55,849 bases of DNA from Phlegmacium glaucopus (lineage: Eukaryota; Basidiomycota; Agaricomycetes; Agaricales; Cortinariaceae), in contig MU130623.1 of NCBI GenBank assembly GCA_015039465.1, positions 385,031-440,879 on the forward strand. Reading direction: 5' to 3'. Positions 1-10,620 of this stretch are shown here, one piece after another; position 1 is the first letter of the stretch; every line of letters begins with the position of its first letter. Below the pieces are notes generated by a model, which did no database searches, was not told the DNA's origin, and saw only the letters and a list, made by a program, of their open reading frames with translations. The translations under genes and the position numbers were made by a program.

Positions 1-2185
1 TACAACCAAGAATGTGATCTTGGGATTACCATTCATCATCCCCTCCCACTCTATATCTTCATCATCCTCAACAGCTAATTCATAACGGCCTTTGAGATCC
101 CAAGAATCACCATCACGTACAAAAACACGGTGATCATACTCTAAAGAATATGGTCATATTAGACCTCTGGTCTCTAGATATTGATATAAAACTTACTTGA
201 AACAGGTGAAAACCGTCGACCCATCATCTTGAGAATTGGACCAATGGTAGGTGTTACTGGATGTTGAAAGTGGCAACTTGGTTTCGAAAGCTTAAAATCA
301 AAGTCGGAAGGATTGGTATGGGATAGATAAACAAATACTTTTCCCTTTACAGGGCCAAGTGAAGTCTCAAAGGTATCAGGAGCATCTGCATGGTTAAAAA
401 CATTGCCAAAAGCTTTTCCACGAAGAATTCCCCCAGAGGTGCGTGATGCACCCTCTAGACGAAGTGGAACAGGAGGGCTATTCTGTGGGCTTATCATGTA
501 TATATCTAACAGAGTATTAAATTGAATTGAAATAATAAAATTAAAATTAAAACATTACCATCATCAAGGAGAGTGCTGGTTTTTTTTGCAGGAACATTAT
601 TATCTAACAGAGTATTAAGTTGAATTGAAATAATAAAATTAAAATTAGAACATTACCATCATCAAGGAGAGTGCTGGTTTTTTTCGCAGAAACATAGTTA
701 TCTAACAGGGTATTAAATTGAATTGAAATTGAAATAAATAAATTAAAACATTACCATCAAGTTGAGTGTTGGTTTTTTTCACAGAAAGATATTTATCTAA
801 CAGAGTATTAAGTTGAATTGAAATAATAAAATTAAAATTAAAACATTACCATCAAGTCGAGTGTTGGTTTTTTTTGCAGGAACATCGTTATCTAACAAAG
901 TATTAAGTTGAAGTGAAATAATAAAATTAAAACTAAAACATTACCATCATCAAGTTGAGTGCTGATTTTTTTCGCAGGAACATATTTATCTAACAGGGTA
1001 TTAAATTGAATTGAAATTGAAATAATAAAATCAAAAAATTACGGTCATCAAGTAGGAGGCTGGCATGTTCTTCGGGAACATATATATCTAACAAAGTATT
1101 ATAAGTTGAATTAAAGTAATAAAATAAAATAAAAACATTACCATCGTCAGGTACAGTGCTGTTTTTTTCAGTGGGAATAGGAGTGGTGGGGCCAGCAACG
1201 TCGTCATAGAGGGCAGTGGCCACGGTATGAACGGCGGCGTTGGTCAAACGGGTGGCAACACGGGTGCTGCTGCTGTCCTCGTTGCCAGCAGTGGTGGTGT
1301 TGGTCGAATGGGCGGTACTGGGCTCGGTGACACCAGCACGGATGCTGCTGTGGTGATCGTCGTCCTCGCCGTCCTCGTCCTCGTTGTCGTTGTTGTCCTC
1401 GTCATCGTCATCGTCCTCGTCATCGTCGTCGTCGTCCTCATTGTTTGCATCGTTGGCGTTCTCGTCGTTACTGTTATTTTTGTGGTTATTGTCGTCGTCC
1501 GAATTCTTGCCATGCTGGTTTTTAGTTGCGATGTCATCGTCATCTTCGCTGCTGCTGCTGTAATCGGTGCGTATTTTCTTAGCGGGGCTGGTCTCGTCAC
1601 CGGAGCCCTCGTCACGGGCGCCTTCCGTCTTGGGGTCGTCGTTGTGGTCTGGGTTGCCATCTGATGCCAGTATCGGCCTGTCAGATCGGCGCTGACGTGC
1701 TGAGATGGTGGTGGTGGTGGGAATGGGGGTTACAGCCAGGGAATGGGCACGCTCGGGGGGGGCAACTGAAATACCACTCGCCACGAGCGTTTGCTCAGCC
1801 CTGTGTGGTGATATTAGTTAGTAACGGTATATATAATATATAAGACAAAAAAAAAGGGACGTACGGGGTGAGATGGGATGGGATGCCGGACACAGCTGCT
1901 GCAGTGTCCTCGACGGCCCTCTCAGCGGCTGTTTTCCTGCCCAACATTGAGTGAGTATGACGGAATTGAGGGATGGACAGGGACTTACCTCCCTTTCTTG
2001 CCCCTCTTCCTGCCCTTCTTTCCTTCGTTGCTGGTCCTGGTCCTACGTTTTTTGGGGGGCTCGACGTCTGCGTTGGATTCCTGGCGCTTGCGCCGGGTTC
2101 CAAGGCCTTCGATTGCGTCGTGGCCACTGATCTCCGGGTTATCGTCAGCAGTTGGCTGTGACTTGCGGCGTGTGGTGACGGGCAT
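1..2185 (-). CDS. Low-complexity acidic protein with tandem micro-exons, 3' end outside window
   Basis: I do not recognise the family. Proposed exons in transcript order: 2185-1989, 1936-1865, 1800-1142, 1087-1043, 989-945, 891-850, 796-755, 701-657, 603-559, 505-197, 140-1 (continues off the edge). All junctions are GT...AG and every phase agrees. The start ATG at 2185 opens a basic, nuclear-localisation-like N-terminus (PPKKRRTRTS, KKGRKRGKKGR). Exon 3 encodes a Thr/Pro stretch and a long Asp/Asn/Glu-rich run. Exons 4-9 each encode a 14-15 residue repeat resembling D-x-x-V-P-A-K-K-x-S-T-x-L-D-D, joined by phase-1 introns; a diverged copy of the repeat ends exon 3. Exons 10-11 are ordinary sequence (VFVRDGDSWDLKGRYELAV). 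Intron 1 (GTAAGT) and intron 2 (GTACGT, branch-like ACTAAC) are conventional. It could be a host gene or a domesticated element; function is unknown. Confidence 0.6.
506..1142 (-). repeat. Tandem array of exon-plus-intron units (~95-98 bp)
   Basis: Seven introns (1141-1088, 1042-990, 944-892, 849-797, 754-702, 656-604, 558-506) are 53-54 nt long and nearly identical: most start GTAATG(T)TTT and end AATACYYTGTTAG. They separate six symmetric 1-1 phase exons of 45, 45, 42, 42, 45 and 45 nt. As DNA this is one minisatellite-like array of ~97 bp units on the minus strand, each holding one exon and one intron. The unit nearest the 5' end (1043-1087) is the most diverged. Confidence 0.85.
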
Positions 2186-2352
2186 GGTTTGGTATTGCGA
2201 TGTGGTGGTGGTGGTGGTGTGTGATGAAGAAAATGATGGGGGCAAAGGGTGACGACGACAATAGGGCAAAGGGTTACGACGCGGGAACATATATCCTATT
2301 TAGGTTACATGTTCCCGCGTGCTGATATATTTACTAAGTTTTTGACCCTAAG

Positions 2353-2436
2353 AAGTGCCACCATGGCTTAGGTGTTAAGTTGCTTACTATTATGACTAGT
2401 GTGTCAAGGGTTCAATTCCCGTGAAGTGTAATTTTT
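2353..2436 (+). mobile_element. tRNA-derived SINE-like element (Pol III A and B boxes)
   Basis: TGGCTTAGGTG at 2364-2374 fits a Pol III A box, and GGTTCAATTCC at 2409-2419 is a perfect B box 34 bp later, the spacing expected of a tRNA gene. A T-run at about 2430-2436 could terminate Pol III. I could not fold a convincing acceptor stem or anticodon arm, so this is more likely a tRNA-derived SINE head than a working tRNA gene. Confidence 0.5.
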
Positions 2437-2478
2437 TTAAAATTAGTAACAGTAGCCTCTTAAGGTATAACATCAATT

Positions 2479-2860
2479 CCGAGTGGAATCCAAGTGGAAT
2501 CCAAGTGGATTCCAAGTGGACTCTATTTGGAATCTGAGTGGAATCCAAGTGGAATCCAAGTAGAATCCACTCAGATTCTACTTGGATTCCACTTGGATTC
2601 CACTTGGATTCCACTCAGAATTGAGTCGGAATCAAAGGCCATTCCTAATTCGGACTCATGAGTCCGAGTTGATTCCGAGTAAATTACTCGGAATGTGCTC
2701 AGACTCCGAGCGGAATGTGTTTGGACTAAAATGACTAAATGAAGGGGACTACCTGCCAAAAAAACATTCCGAGTGGAGTCCAAGTGTACTCCTCAGAATG
2801 CTTGGAATCCGCTCGGACTCCGAGCGGAAACCGTGGGGCACTGTAAAGACCTCTAACCAG
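2479..2860. repeat. 11-bp periodic GTGGAATCCAA array with inverted arm
   Basis: From 2479 the sequence runs in 11-bp steps (GTGGAATCCAA and variants). Near 2570 it flips into the reverse complement (TTGGATTCCAC), forming a large potential hairpin. From about 2640 it decays into CGGACTCATGAGTCCG-type palindromes and scattered 'actccgag' words. It directly follows the SINE-like head. Confidence 0.7.
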
Positions 2861-3473
2861 GTGCAGATATGTGAAACAGTAATGTAAAAATTGAGCTAAT
2901 GTGAAATCACATTGACCCGGTATTTTGGTAATGAAGGAATAGGAGACAATGTAAAAATAAAGATGATGAGTAAGGAGGTCAGTTGAATGACCTCCTGTTT
3001 TAAAGGAATGATAAATATATATATATGGAAAGATGAAAGAAAGTAAATGCAAAACAACACAGACCATAATAAAACCAGTGCAAGGGATGCCATGGAGAGG
3101 TAAGGAATGCGTATGTGAACTGTGAAAGACCACAAGATTAGATAGTGGCTGTGTGAAGGTGCAGTTGCAAAGGAGTGAATATGGTTAAGTCCACTGCAGC
3201 TAGTGAGAGCTGTAGATATGTTGAAGTATGAATGTGAAGAGGAATGAGGGTGCTTTGGATAGTTATGAGGGTTGTAGAAGTGATGTGTGAGACATGTGCA
3301 AAGAGTAGGTGATATTATAGGACATGCAAATAATAGTGTGAGGGTTACTGACAACTGCAGCCGAGAGTGTGAGTGATAATGGTAACTGTGAGGTATCGTG
3401 AGTGTCTGCAAAGTTGTTAAATTGCAAAAATAACCTGTTATGAACCTAGAGGTTATATGGATCCTATCAACAG
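2857..3473 (-). repeat. LTR-like dispersed repeat, copy 1
   Basis: The minus strand from 3473 down to about 2857 matches 14965-15553 (plus strand) along its length, starting at TGATAGGATCCATATAACC and ending at ...GCACCTGGYTAG. It contains a conserved perfect hairpin, GGAGGTCA (2974-2981) with TGACCTCC (2988-2995). Length and organisation suggest a solo LTR or non-autonomous element, but I could not find a target duplication or a clear TG...CA pair, so the class is open. Confidence 0.6.
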
Positions 3474-3761
3474 GTATTTACCTGTAGAACCCATCTGTAG
3501 AGCCCGTAGCTACGGGTACAGTCTGCAACCCTACTGACACATGTAATGCTTGCTGAACTCATTATGAGTAGATGCGCATGTCAATTTTGCTGGTGCAGTC
3601 TATACAGATTGCCCAAATGTTCTTACCCTGCTGTTGCCACTGTTCTCACACTACACCTGTGTATGACTATGCATGATGGCTGCCCATCATCTTGATGTGC
3701 TGAAAAATACAGTCCATTTGCTTCATGAATCATGATTATCATGAGCATGGACTTTTAGCCA

Positions 3762-3944
3762 TGTTACATTCTGTTATATGTTACTCTGGTCCAGCTCCAT
3801 TGGAGTTGTCTCTGGTAGTCCGTACTCCATTCCAGTACTTTCCCTTGTTTCTTATCTACTCCTCCTACATCCAACTCCGAGACTTCTCCATATCATTCCG
3901 GCTCTTCCAACATTACTCCAAACCCAATACCACATCTGTGAGTT
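3762..3944 (+). mobile_element. Truncated Ty3/gypsy-type LTR fragment
   Basis: Begins TGTTACATTCTGTTATATG, the same 5' end as the LTRs at 9572-10149 (plus) and 13873-14441 (minus), and stays alignable to about 3944. There it joins abruptly to an F-box gene relic. Confidence 0.75.
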
Positions 3945-5085
3945 CCTCCATGCATCCCAGATTCTTGCTCTTCGACAAGTAGCAGAGTATTCAACCTTTC
4001 TTTTTAAGCACCCACACAAGCACATGCATTTGTAGACCTGCAAAGCTTTTCAAGGAGTTACTTCACAATGGATTGTATGGATTCACACATATGTCATGAA
4101 AACTTGCTCTTTCTCCCAACTTTCCCTTCTGATATGTCTAATGCTGAATTGGAACGTGCGGCTACTGCTCCACTTTGATGGATTGAAATATCATCTTTGA
4201 AGGACAGAAATAATGATGAGGTTTTACATCCTTGCAGGACCCAAGTTATTGAAAATCCACTTGCATTGATGATGAAGACTCTCCAACCTCCTGTAGTGAT
4301 GTTATGGCTGGGCTCAGCTCAGCTTAGGCTTGACATGGCCTGTAAAAACCCAGGCCCAAGCCATAGGCCAAAACTTTGCACGGCTTGGGCTTGGCCTGGG
4401 CTCAGGCTGCAGCTTTTTCCCACACAGTTAGAAGGTAAGGGAGAACATGAGGGGCAACAAAATTTGTATGAAATCAAACCCAAAAATGACTGTAAATGAC
4501 TATCAATGGTAAATAGTATCAATTATACTCTGTTACAGTGCTGTTTTAACTCATCAAAAGTTCTTAAGAGTGCTAAAAATGCGAATTTCAAGGCTCAGAC
4601 CCAAACTGTGCCTAAGCCGCAGCTCACGGCCTGAAAAATCTGAAGCCCAAGCCATAGGCTGTCAAAGCTGTTGGTATGGCTTTCCCACAGCTTGGCTCGG
4701 CTTGATGGCTTGTGGCTTTGAAGCAGAGCCTTTCACATCACTAACCTCCTGATTTGCAAGAGTAGAGGAGCTTCACTGATCTGTATCTCATGCCAGGTGA
4801 ACGCTACCTTGTGGCAAGTGGTCCACATTCTCTAGGTGTATATGACCTGGGATCTGTTTCAGATGGTGATATGTCTGACAATGGGAAACAGACGATGTGG
4901 GCTACTAGGGTAACCATGTTGGTAGGTTTTCTTGTTCATCCCACTCCTGATGGCTGAGGTATAACTTACTTACCCCTATAGCTATCCTCTGTGGTATGTC
5001 AATAATATTGTCTATCACATTTTATTATCTAATGCTCTCACTCATTGTATAGGCTTATTGATGTCCTTGCCCTGTATATCTTCAG
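3945..5085 (+). pseudogene. Decayed copy of the F-box/propeller-like gene family
   Basis: Starts mid-exon 1 at a word matching the F-box exon of the intact copies (19263-20897 plus, 38342-39989 minus). It retains intron 1, much of exon 2 and intron 2, and stops soon after the exon 3 start (about 5085). Damage includes a lost splice donor (GACAAGTAGCAG instead of CAA|GTAAGTAGC), lost Trp codons (TGGATTGAAATA), a stop in PTPDG(stop), and a 450-bp hAT-like MITE at 4294-4743 within exon 2. The 5' end is replaced by an LTR fragment. Confidence 0.85.
4294..4743. mobile_element. hAT-like MITE 1 with 8-bp target duplication
   Basis: The insertion is flanked by a perfect 8-bp duplication ACCTCCTG (4286-4293 and 4744-4751) and begins and ends with inverted TAGTGATGT. 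The 8-bp duplication plus a TAGNG-type terminus are hAT hallmarks. The body is rich in degenerate CCAAGCC/GGCTTGG words. No transposase is encoded (450 bp), so it is non-autonomous. It interrupts the F-box pseudogene. Confidence 0.85.
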
Positions 5086-5592
5086 GTTGTGTTTTTGACT
5101 TTTCCATATGTGGCTTATCTACATAAAAAAAGGTGCAGACTTCGGGAAGATTGGGTCACAATTAAAGAGTAGAAAAGGGGTCGTTGCTGAGTTTCCAGAG
5201 CAAAGAAGAAAAGATGTAAAAATATTTTCTTCAATGGGACTTTGTATGTTCCTGTTATAATTCTCTCTGACACTAGTGGACTTTTGTAGCCAGTTTTCAT
5301 TTGCCAAATTCCTTGAATTGTTGGTCTATTTGCCTACAATTTGCACCTTAAGCTCCTTCTTCTGCGACCATACCATACCACACCACACCACACCATGAAA
5401 TCTCGCCAGACCTTCCTGCTACAAGGCTGAATATTATTATGCACTTCACAAAGGCATCTTTGATGTGTCATTTGCCTTCAGGCTCAAAAGTACCTCAGTC
5501 CAGATTGGGTAGGGCACTGAAAAAGCAACCGCACCACAGACTCTCCTGGGACTAAGAAGAATGGGTTTCCAACCAAAACAATCAGTCAACCA
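5086..5592. other. No recognised gene
   Basis: The remainder of the F-box relic fades out here. Open frames are short and have no recognisable domains. A simple 'accacaccacac' run lies near 5375-5395. Confidence 0.5.
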
Positions 5593-6498
5593 CATCAAGA
5601 AAAATGATTTTGGCCCTAGGTAGCCTTGGGTAATTTGTTAGTATCACATCACTACTCAGGACATCCCAGGACATCCTAGAGCAGCATAGGTAAAATTTGA
5701 GTGTTACACACTTATCCAAGGACACCTCAGGACAACCTAGGACAGCATAGATAAAGTTTTGAGTGTCACCCATTTTCTCAGGACACCTTTAGTGTATCCT
5801 GGTGCATTGACCATCTGGATTAAATCACATTAGGAGGCCCTGGGAGTCCCTTAGAATTTATGAATTTTGCTAGAAAATCTTTAACCACCATGTCCAGGAA
5901 TGTATTTTGCAGTTTTCTCAATGAAGAGAGCTGCTATTAATATAATTTAAACATATTCAGGGTCCTAAAACAATTCTCTACCATCTTTAAAAAATTTCCT
6001 TTTTTGGAATTTATGTAATCTACCCTGACCCAGCACCGTATGCTTATCTGTGATCATGTGACCAATGGTCTGTGTGCCATCCAAAATATATATAAACCAC
6101 CCACAATTTTGTTTTCTTATTTCCTACTTCCCCAGTATTATACTAGTATATTTATGTATCACTATTTTATTATTATTTTATTACTGGTATATATGATGTT
6201 TAGAATAATTGAATATAATTTTATTATTATTATTATTATTCTGTTGTGTGAGACCACTCAAATATCTGGTTTATGTTTTCTAGCATCAGATCCAAAGGGA
6301 CTAAGGCTACCTCAGGATGCTCTCAGGTTGCCTCAGGACGCTCTCAGGTTGCCTCAGGTTGCCCCAGGACAGCCTAAGACTTTTCATACATAGGTAACTT
6401 GCACCCCAGGGCGACCTCTTGACCTGAGCGCCCTGAGCTGCCTGGGGCACCCCAGGACATTTCAGGACAGCCTAGGGCACAAGTCATTTTTCCTGATG
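5593..6498. mobile_element. Candidate MITE with ~28-bp inverted ends and CCTCAGGAC-rich ends
   Basis: The left end (5593-5620: CATCAAGAAAAATGA..., ending GCCCTAGG) matches the reverse complement of the right end (6471-6498) with a few mismatches. Both subterminal regions are packed with AGGACA/CCTAGG/CCTCAGG words (5640-5780 and 6290-6475), while the middle is AT-rich with a (TTA)n stretch near 6220-6240. No convincing target duplication (only CA), and no coding capacity. Confidence 0.5.
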
Positions 6499-6534
6499 CA
6501 CGCCTCCCCTTGCCCATGGGCCAATGATTGATCA

Positions 6535-9400
6535 CAGGCCATGAGGATTTTTTGTCTTCAGGAAAACAGCTGATGCCATGACAGCAGTCTCTTCATCCAA
6601 AGGTTTCGAGCCAGTTAAAAATTGGGTTGACAACTCTGCCATTCTTTCATTACCCGCTCAATCCGACAGCCGATGCCAAATACATTTACTCATATTCATT
6701 ACAAGACTTATATGATCTAGCTGACCAGCTTGGATGGCCATGGAAGGAATCCAAGACAAGACCATTCGCATCCAGTTTCAGATATTTAGGCTTTATCTGG
6801 GATATACCATCAAAATCCATTGAAATTCCCCAAGACAAAAAAACATGTTATATAATTAAACTCGAGGCTTGGATTCCAGAGGCAAAATTTACTGTAAAAT
6901 ATACTGAACCATTACTAGGAACACTAGTACACTGTTCCTTAGTGGTACCCGATGGTTGTTCACGTCTCCAAGCCATTTCACGATTTGCTTCTTCCTTTCC
7001 ACACACACATTCACCCTTTTCACACAAGATGCCTAACCTGAGCATGCTTTCCAATGTATGATGGTGGCAAGAAATACTATCACTTGACTTTTGTGGTTCA
7101 ACATTAGCCTCACCTCCCTTAGCCTCAGAAATTGAATTCTGGGTCAATGCATCCTCTTCCTGGGGCATCGGGGTGATTTTCAATGGAGAATGGGACTCCT
7201 GGTTATTAAAAGAAGGTTGGAACAAAAATGCTTGAAACATTGGTTGGGCTGAATTTATTGCCATCAAAATTGGTTTATTACTCACAATCTTTCATGGATT
7301 TTTCAACATCCATTTTGTCATAAAATCTGACAACCAAGGAGTTATTCACACCATTGAAGGAGGGAAATCCTGTAGCCCAGAACAGAATTTAGTTTTACAA
7401 CAGATAACCTCGCTCCTAAGCACCCATAGCATATGGGTATCATCATTATATGTCCCTTCTGCCACAAACCTTGCTGACAGACCCTCTCAAGGTTTGCCTG
7501 TCATTGACATTCCACATAGATACCTTTACACTACTTACAGCATTGATGTCTTTTTTGACTCTCACTACAATTTCTTAATATTTTTTGCTTACCAATATAA
7601 CATTCTTTCTTTTACTTTGTTCCATCAACCAGCTCACTATGTGCTCATCAACAACCTCCTCCACTAGCACATGCTCTATTACTCCTTCTTTTTATACACC
7701 ACCAATACATTCTCATGTTAGTCACTCATTCAACCCTTATCCACTACCAAACCTAGTCACATCACTGAATGCATCATCAAGTTATTCACATTCTCAACCT
7801 TTCCTTTTTCAAAACCCAAGTTCCACGCAATGCCAATCCTATCTGTAAAACCAATATCTTTCCATAAAAACCCAGTCACACATCTATGAAGTCTTATTTA
7901 AAGAAAGGTTGGGCTAACGCCACAATTAACCAATACTCCAGCACCATCAAAGACTTCTTTTGCTTCTGCGACTTAGAAAACATTCCAAACCATTTATGAC
8001 TTACTGCTGATGAATTCATATTATGCGCTTTTGCAGCCTCTAGTGCAGGAAGACATTCTGGAAACACAGCACAAGGACGCATATCCACCATCAAGACATG
8101 GCACACCATTCACAACATTGAATGGAAAGGTAGTACACAACTACAATATGTTTTAAATGGTGTTGACCACCTTGCTCCAGCCCTTTTGACAAAACCCCTT
8201 CACATGCCTATTAACACTACTATGCTCATACAACTCATTAACACTTTAAATTTAACAGATCCTTTAGACACTGCCTTTTCCACCTGCATGGTTACTGCCT
8301 TCTGGGGGCAATGTTGCCTTGGAGAATTATTACCCTCTTGCACCTCCAACATCTCCACCTTATTATTAACATCACATACTGACCTCAAAAGATCCCCTCA
8401 CAATTCATCAGCCTACACGCTCTACCTCCCACACACAAAGACTCATCATCATGGTCAGGACATATAGTGCTGTGCTTGGCCCGGCTTCAGGCTGTGAGCC
8501 AGGCCAAGCTGGGCCCAGCCAGGCCAAAGTAATGGCCTGGCCTGGGATTTGAAAAGCCAAAGCCAAGCTGTCAGGCCACGGCTTTTCTGTAGGCTTTTTA
8601 GGCTTTTTATCTATTTTTCCAGTGGTATAATGGTGTTATATAGTTAGTAGTAACCATATAAACAGATGAACATTGTATTTAAATGTGAAAATTGATGATA
8701 TATAGCAGTAAATTATTAGTAATATCTATTAATGGACAGGCAACGGCATCCAGCTGACTGGTAAAGCATGCACTGACACCTTTTTCTTGTGACCATCACT
8801 ATAGTATAGCTTGAAACCTTATTCTCCTTATGTTAGCAGGTACTTAGTAGAAATTAAAATAAAATAATAATAATAATAAATAATAATAATAAATTTGGCA
8901 AAAGCCATGGCCTGAGCTGGGCCAAGCCAGGGCCAGGCCATGGTTGACAGCTTTGGCTTGGCCTAAGGATTAGGAAAGCCAAAGCCAGGGCTTTGTGGCC
9001 AAGCCAGGCCGGAGCAGCACTAAGGACATAGTAGTTGTCGAGCAGTGAGATCCTATCAATCCCATTGCACTACCCAAGAACCACCTATACATTAGCCACA
9101 TGCCACACATGCTCCCTTTATTTGCCTATGCTACACATGACAGACATCAGTCATTCACCAAAGGAATTTTTCTACAATGCTGCAACTACATTTGGCAACA
9201 GCTGGGATACCCACACATGACTGGCCACTGCTTCCATATTGGAGGCACTACAGAGCTCCTCATTGCAGGAACTCCACCTGATGTCATCAGACTCCTTTCA
9301 CTGATACTGGAGGTTGCCTGATGACATAGTCCCACAACATGTTCAAAACCTACCTATCAACCCACAGAAATGAAAACAACCTACATAAATTGCCCACTCA
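6535..9400 (+). pseudogene. DIRS/Ngaro-like tyrosine-recombinase retroelement, decayed
   Basis: Three domains can be read in order despite frameshifts. About 6545-6960 is a reverse-transcriptase C-terminal part (NWVDNSAI, then FRYLGFIWDIPSKSIEIP). About 7075-7530 is RNase H-like sequence (FWVNASSSWGIGVIFNGEW, then AEFIAIKIG, IKSDNQGVIHTIEGG, VPSATNLADRPSQG). About 7885-9320 is a tyrosine recombinase (KGWANATINQYSSTIKDFF ... TGHCFHIGGTTELLIAG). The recombinase is split by the MITE at 8465-9022, which lies between 'HHHGQDI' and the HxxR box. The HxxR arginine reads His (HCFH), and the terminal GRW-type region is lost or shifted. RT + RNase H + recombinase, without a DDE integrase, points to DIRS-type elements; DIRS versus Ngaro is not decided here. 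Not functional. Confidence 0.75.
8465..9022. mobile_element. hAT-like MITE 2 with 8-bp target duplication
   Basis: Perfect 8-bp duplication AGGACATA (8457-8464 and 9023-9030) flanks a 558-bp insert with inverted termini TAGTGCTG. Subterminal regions are GC-rich (GGCCAAGCC-type words, as in MITE 1), the centre is AT-rich and has an (AAT)n run at about 8865-8895. No coding capacity. It disrupts the recombinase part of the DIRS-like element, so it is younger than that element. Confidence 0.88.
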
Positions 9401-9571
9401 GGGGTTAGATGATGGTGTCACCGTCATCTGGGCACTTCTTTGGGGGTGAGCCACCGGCACCCCATTGGTCCTTTGCCCTAGAGTTCTTGACAATTACAAT
9501 TCACTCATTAACTCTTCACCCTTCACAACTACTGACAGGTACTTACCCTCTTTTAATTTATTCACTTCCTC

Positions 9572-10149
9572 TGTTACATTCCGTCATATGTTACTCCGGT
9601 CCAGCTCCGTCGGAGTTGTCTCCGGTAGTCTGTACTCCGTACAGTGCTTTCCCTCACATCCCGAACTACTCCTTCTACGTTCAACTCCGAGACCTCTCCA
9701 TGTCATTCCGGCTTCTCCGTCTATACTCTGCACTCATTACCACTTCTTTGCTACTACCACTATTTCTTTGTCATCATGTTCCCACTATCAGTCATCACAC
9801 CAGCCATGGATTATTCACCTCAAGAATGCAGGACCTTTTGGGAGCAGAACGCAGCACATTATATTTATACTTTATATTTCGCTTGCAATTCCTTTTATTA
9901 TTTAAGTACTCGAACTTGTATGTTTTCCCTCAGTTCAAATATCATCTTAGTTTCCTCCTCTTGTTCATCCTCTAAGTCACTGAGGTCTTCCGACTTTCTG
10001 TTCTCTTCTGGTTCCGAAATCAGAACATTGTAGGAGCTGGGTGGCACAGCACATACGCTGAGGCCAAAGTCCTTTCTGTTACTTGTTCTGGTTCCGTTCC
10101 ATCCAATCTGGTGTTACTCCGACGTGACCCCTTTGTTTTAAACTTAACA
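9572..10149 (+). mobile_element. Ty3/gypsy-type LTR, plus orientation
   Basis: Begins TGTTACATTC and ends AAACTTAACA, i.e. TG...CA. It is homologous over its length to the inverted copy at 13873-14441 and to the fragment at 3762-3944. Flanks (tcctc / gtata) are not a duplication, consistent with it being the 5' LTR of an element whose internal gag-like sequence follows at 10181 rather than a solo LTR. Confidence 0.75.
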
Positions 10150-10180
10150 GTATATTTGAACTGCTCAACCCACTCCTTCT

Positions 10181-10440
10181 ATGCTAACTCGTTCTAAAAA
10201 CACTAACCAGAGATCAGTGGACCAGTCTTTAGGTCAAGAGACTCCCTGTTGTTCGTTTAGGGAAGGTGTAACCTTGACTTATAACACACTTGAAGGGTGA
10301 TTGAGGCACAAGAGTAAGGAAGAGGATGAGGATGAAAAAGAAAGAGTCTTTGGTGAGACTATAGTGGTTGACAGTATGGGACAGTAACAGATAAAAGGCT
10401 GAAAAAGCGAACTTGAGGGAATTCACTGGAATTCCACTGA
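10181..10440 (+). pseudogene. Gag N-terminal remnant of the gypsy-type element
   Basis: Just after the LTR, an ATG (10181) opens MLTRSKNTNQRSVDQSLGQ and an acidic/basic continuation (KSKEEDEDEKERVFG), broken by in-frame stops. This is the typical position and composition of a fungal gypsy Gag N-terminus, and a zinc-knuckle Gag segment lies at 11472-12158. Assignment rests on position and composition, not on a domain. Confidence 0.4.
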
Positions 10441-10620
10441 GCAGATGACTGTAGGGGAGTAAGAATGAATTGGGAGAAACTACCTATCCTGGTACAAAAG
10501 AGCAGTATTTATACCCTAAGGATGAGGCTATGTAGAACAATAAAAAGAAAAGAAGTATGTGCTGTCAAAGGAAGAAAGATAAAGAGAGGACAGCTGCGAG
10601 AAGAAAAGAACAATGGAAAA

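Noticed and set aside
1227..1664. Plus-strand Val/Ile-rich 145-codon open frame
   Set aside because: It is the antisense of the Asp/Asn-rich run of the minus-strand gene; GTC/GTT repeats give artificial hydrophobicity.
2353..2436. Functional tRNA gene
   Set aside because: A and B boxes are good, but the acceptor and anticodon stems do not pair convincingly.
2479..2860. CRISPR-like array
   Set aside because: The repeats are contiguous 11-bp units without spacers, in a eukaryotic genome.
9409..9975. 188-codon plus-strand frame
   Set aside because: It lies mostly within the LTR at 9572-10149 and is not conserved in frame in the other LTR copies.
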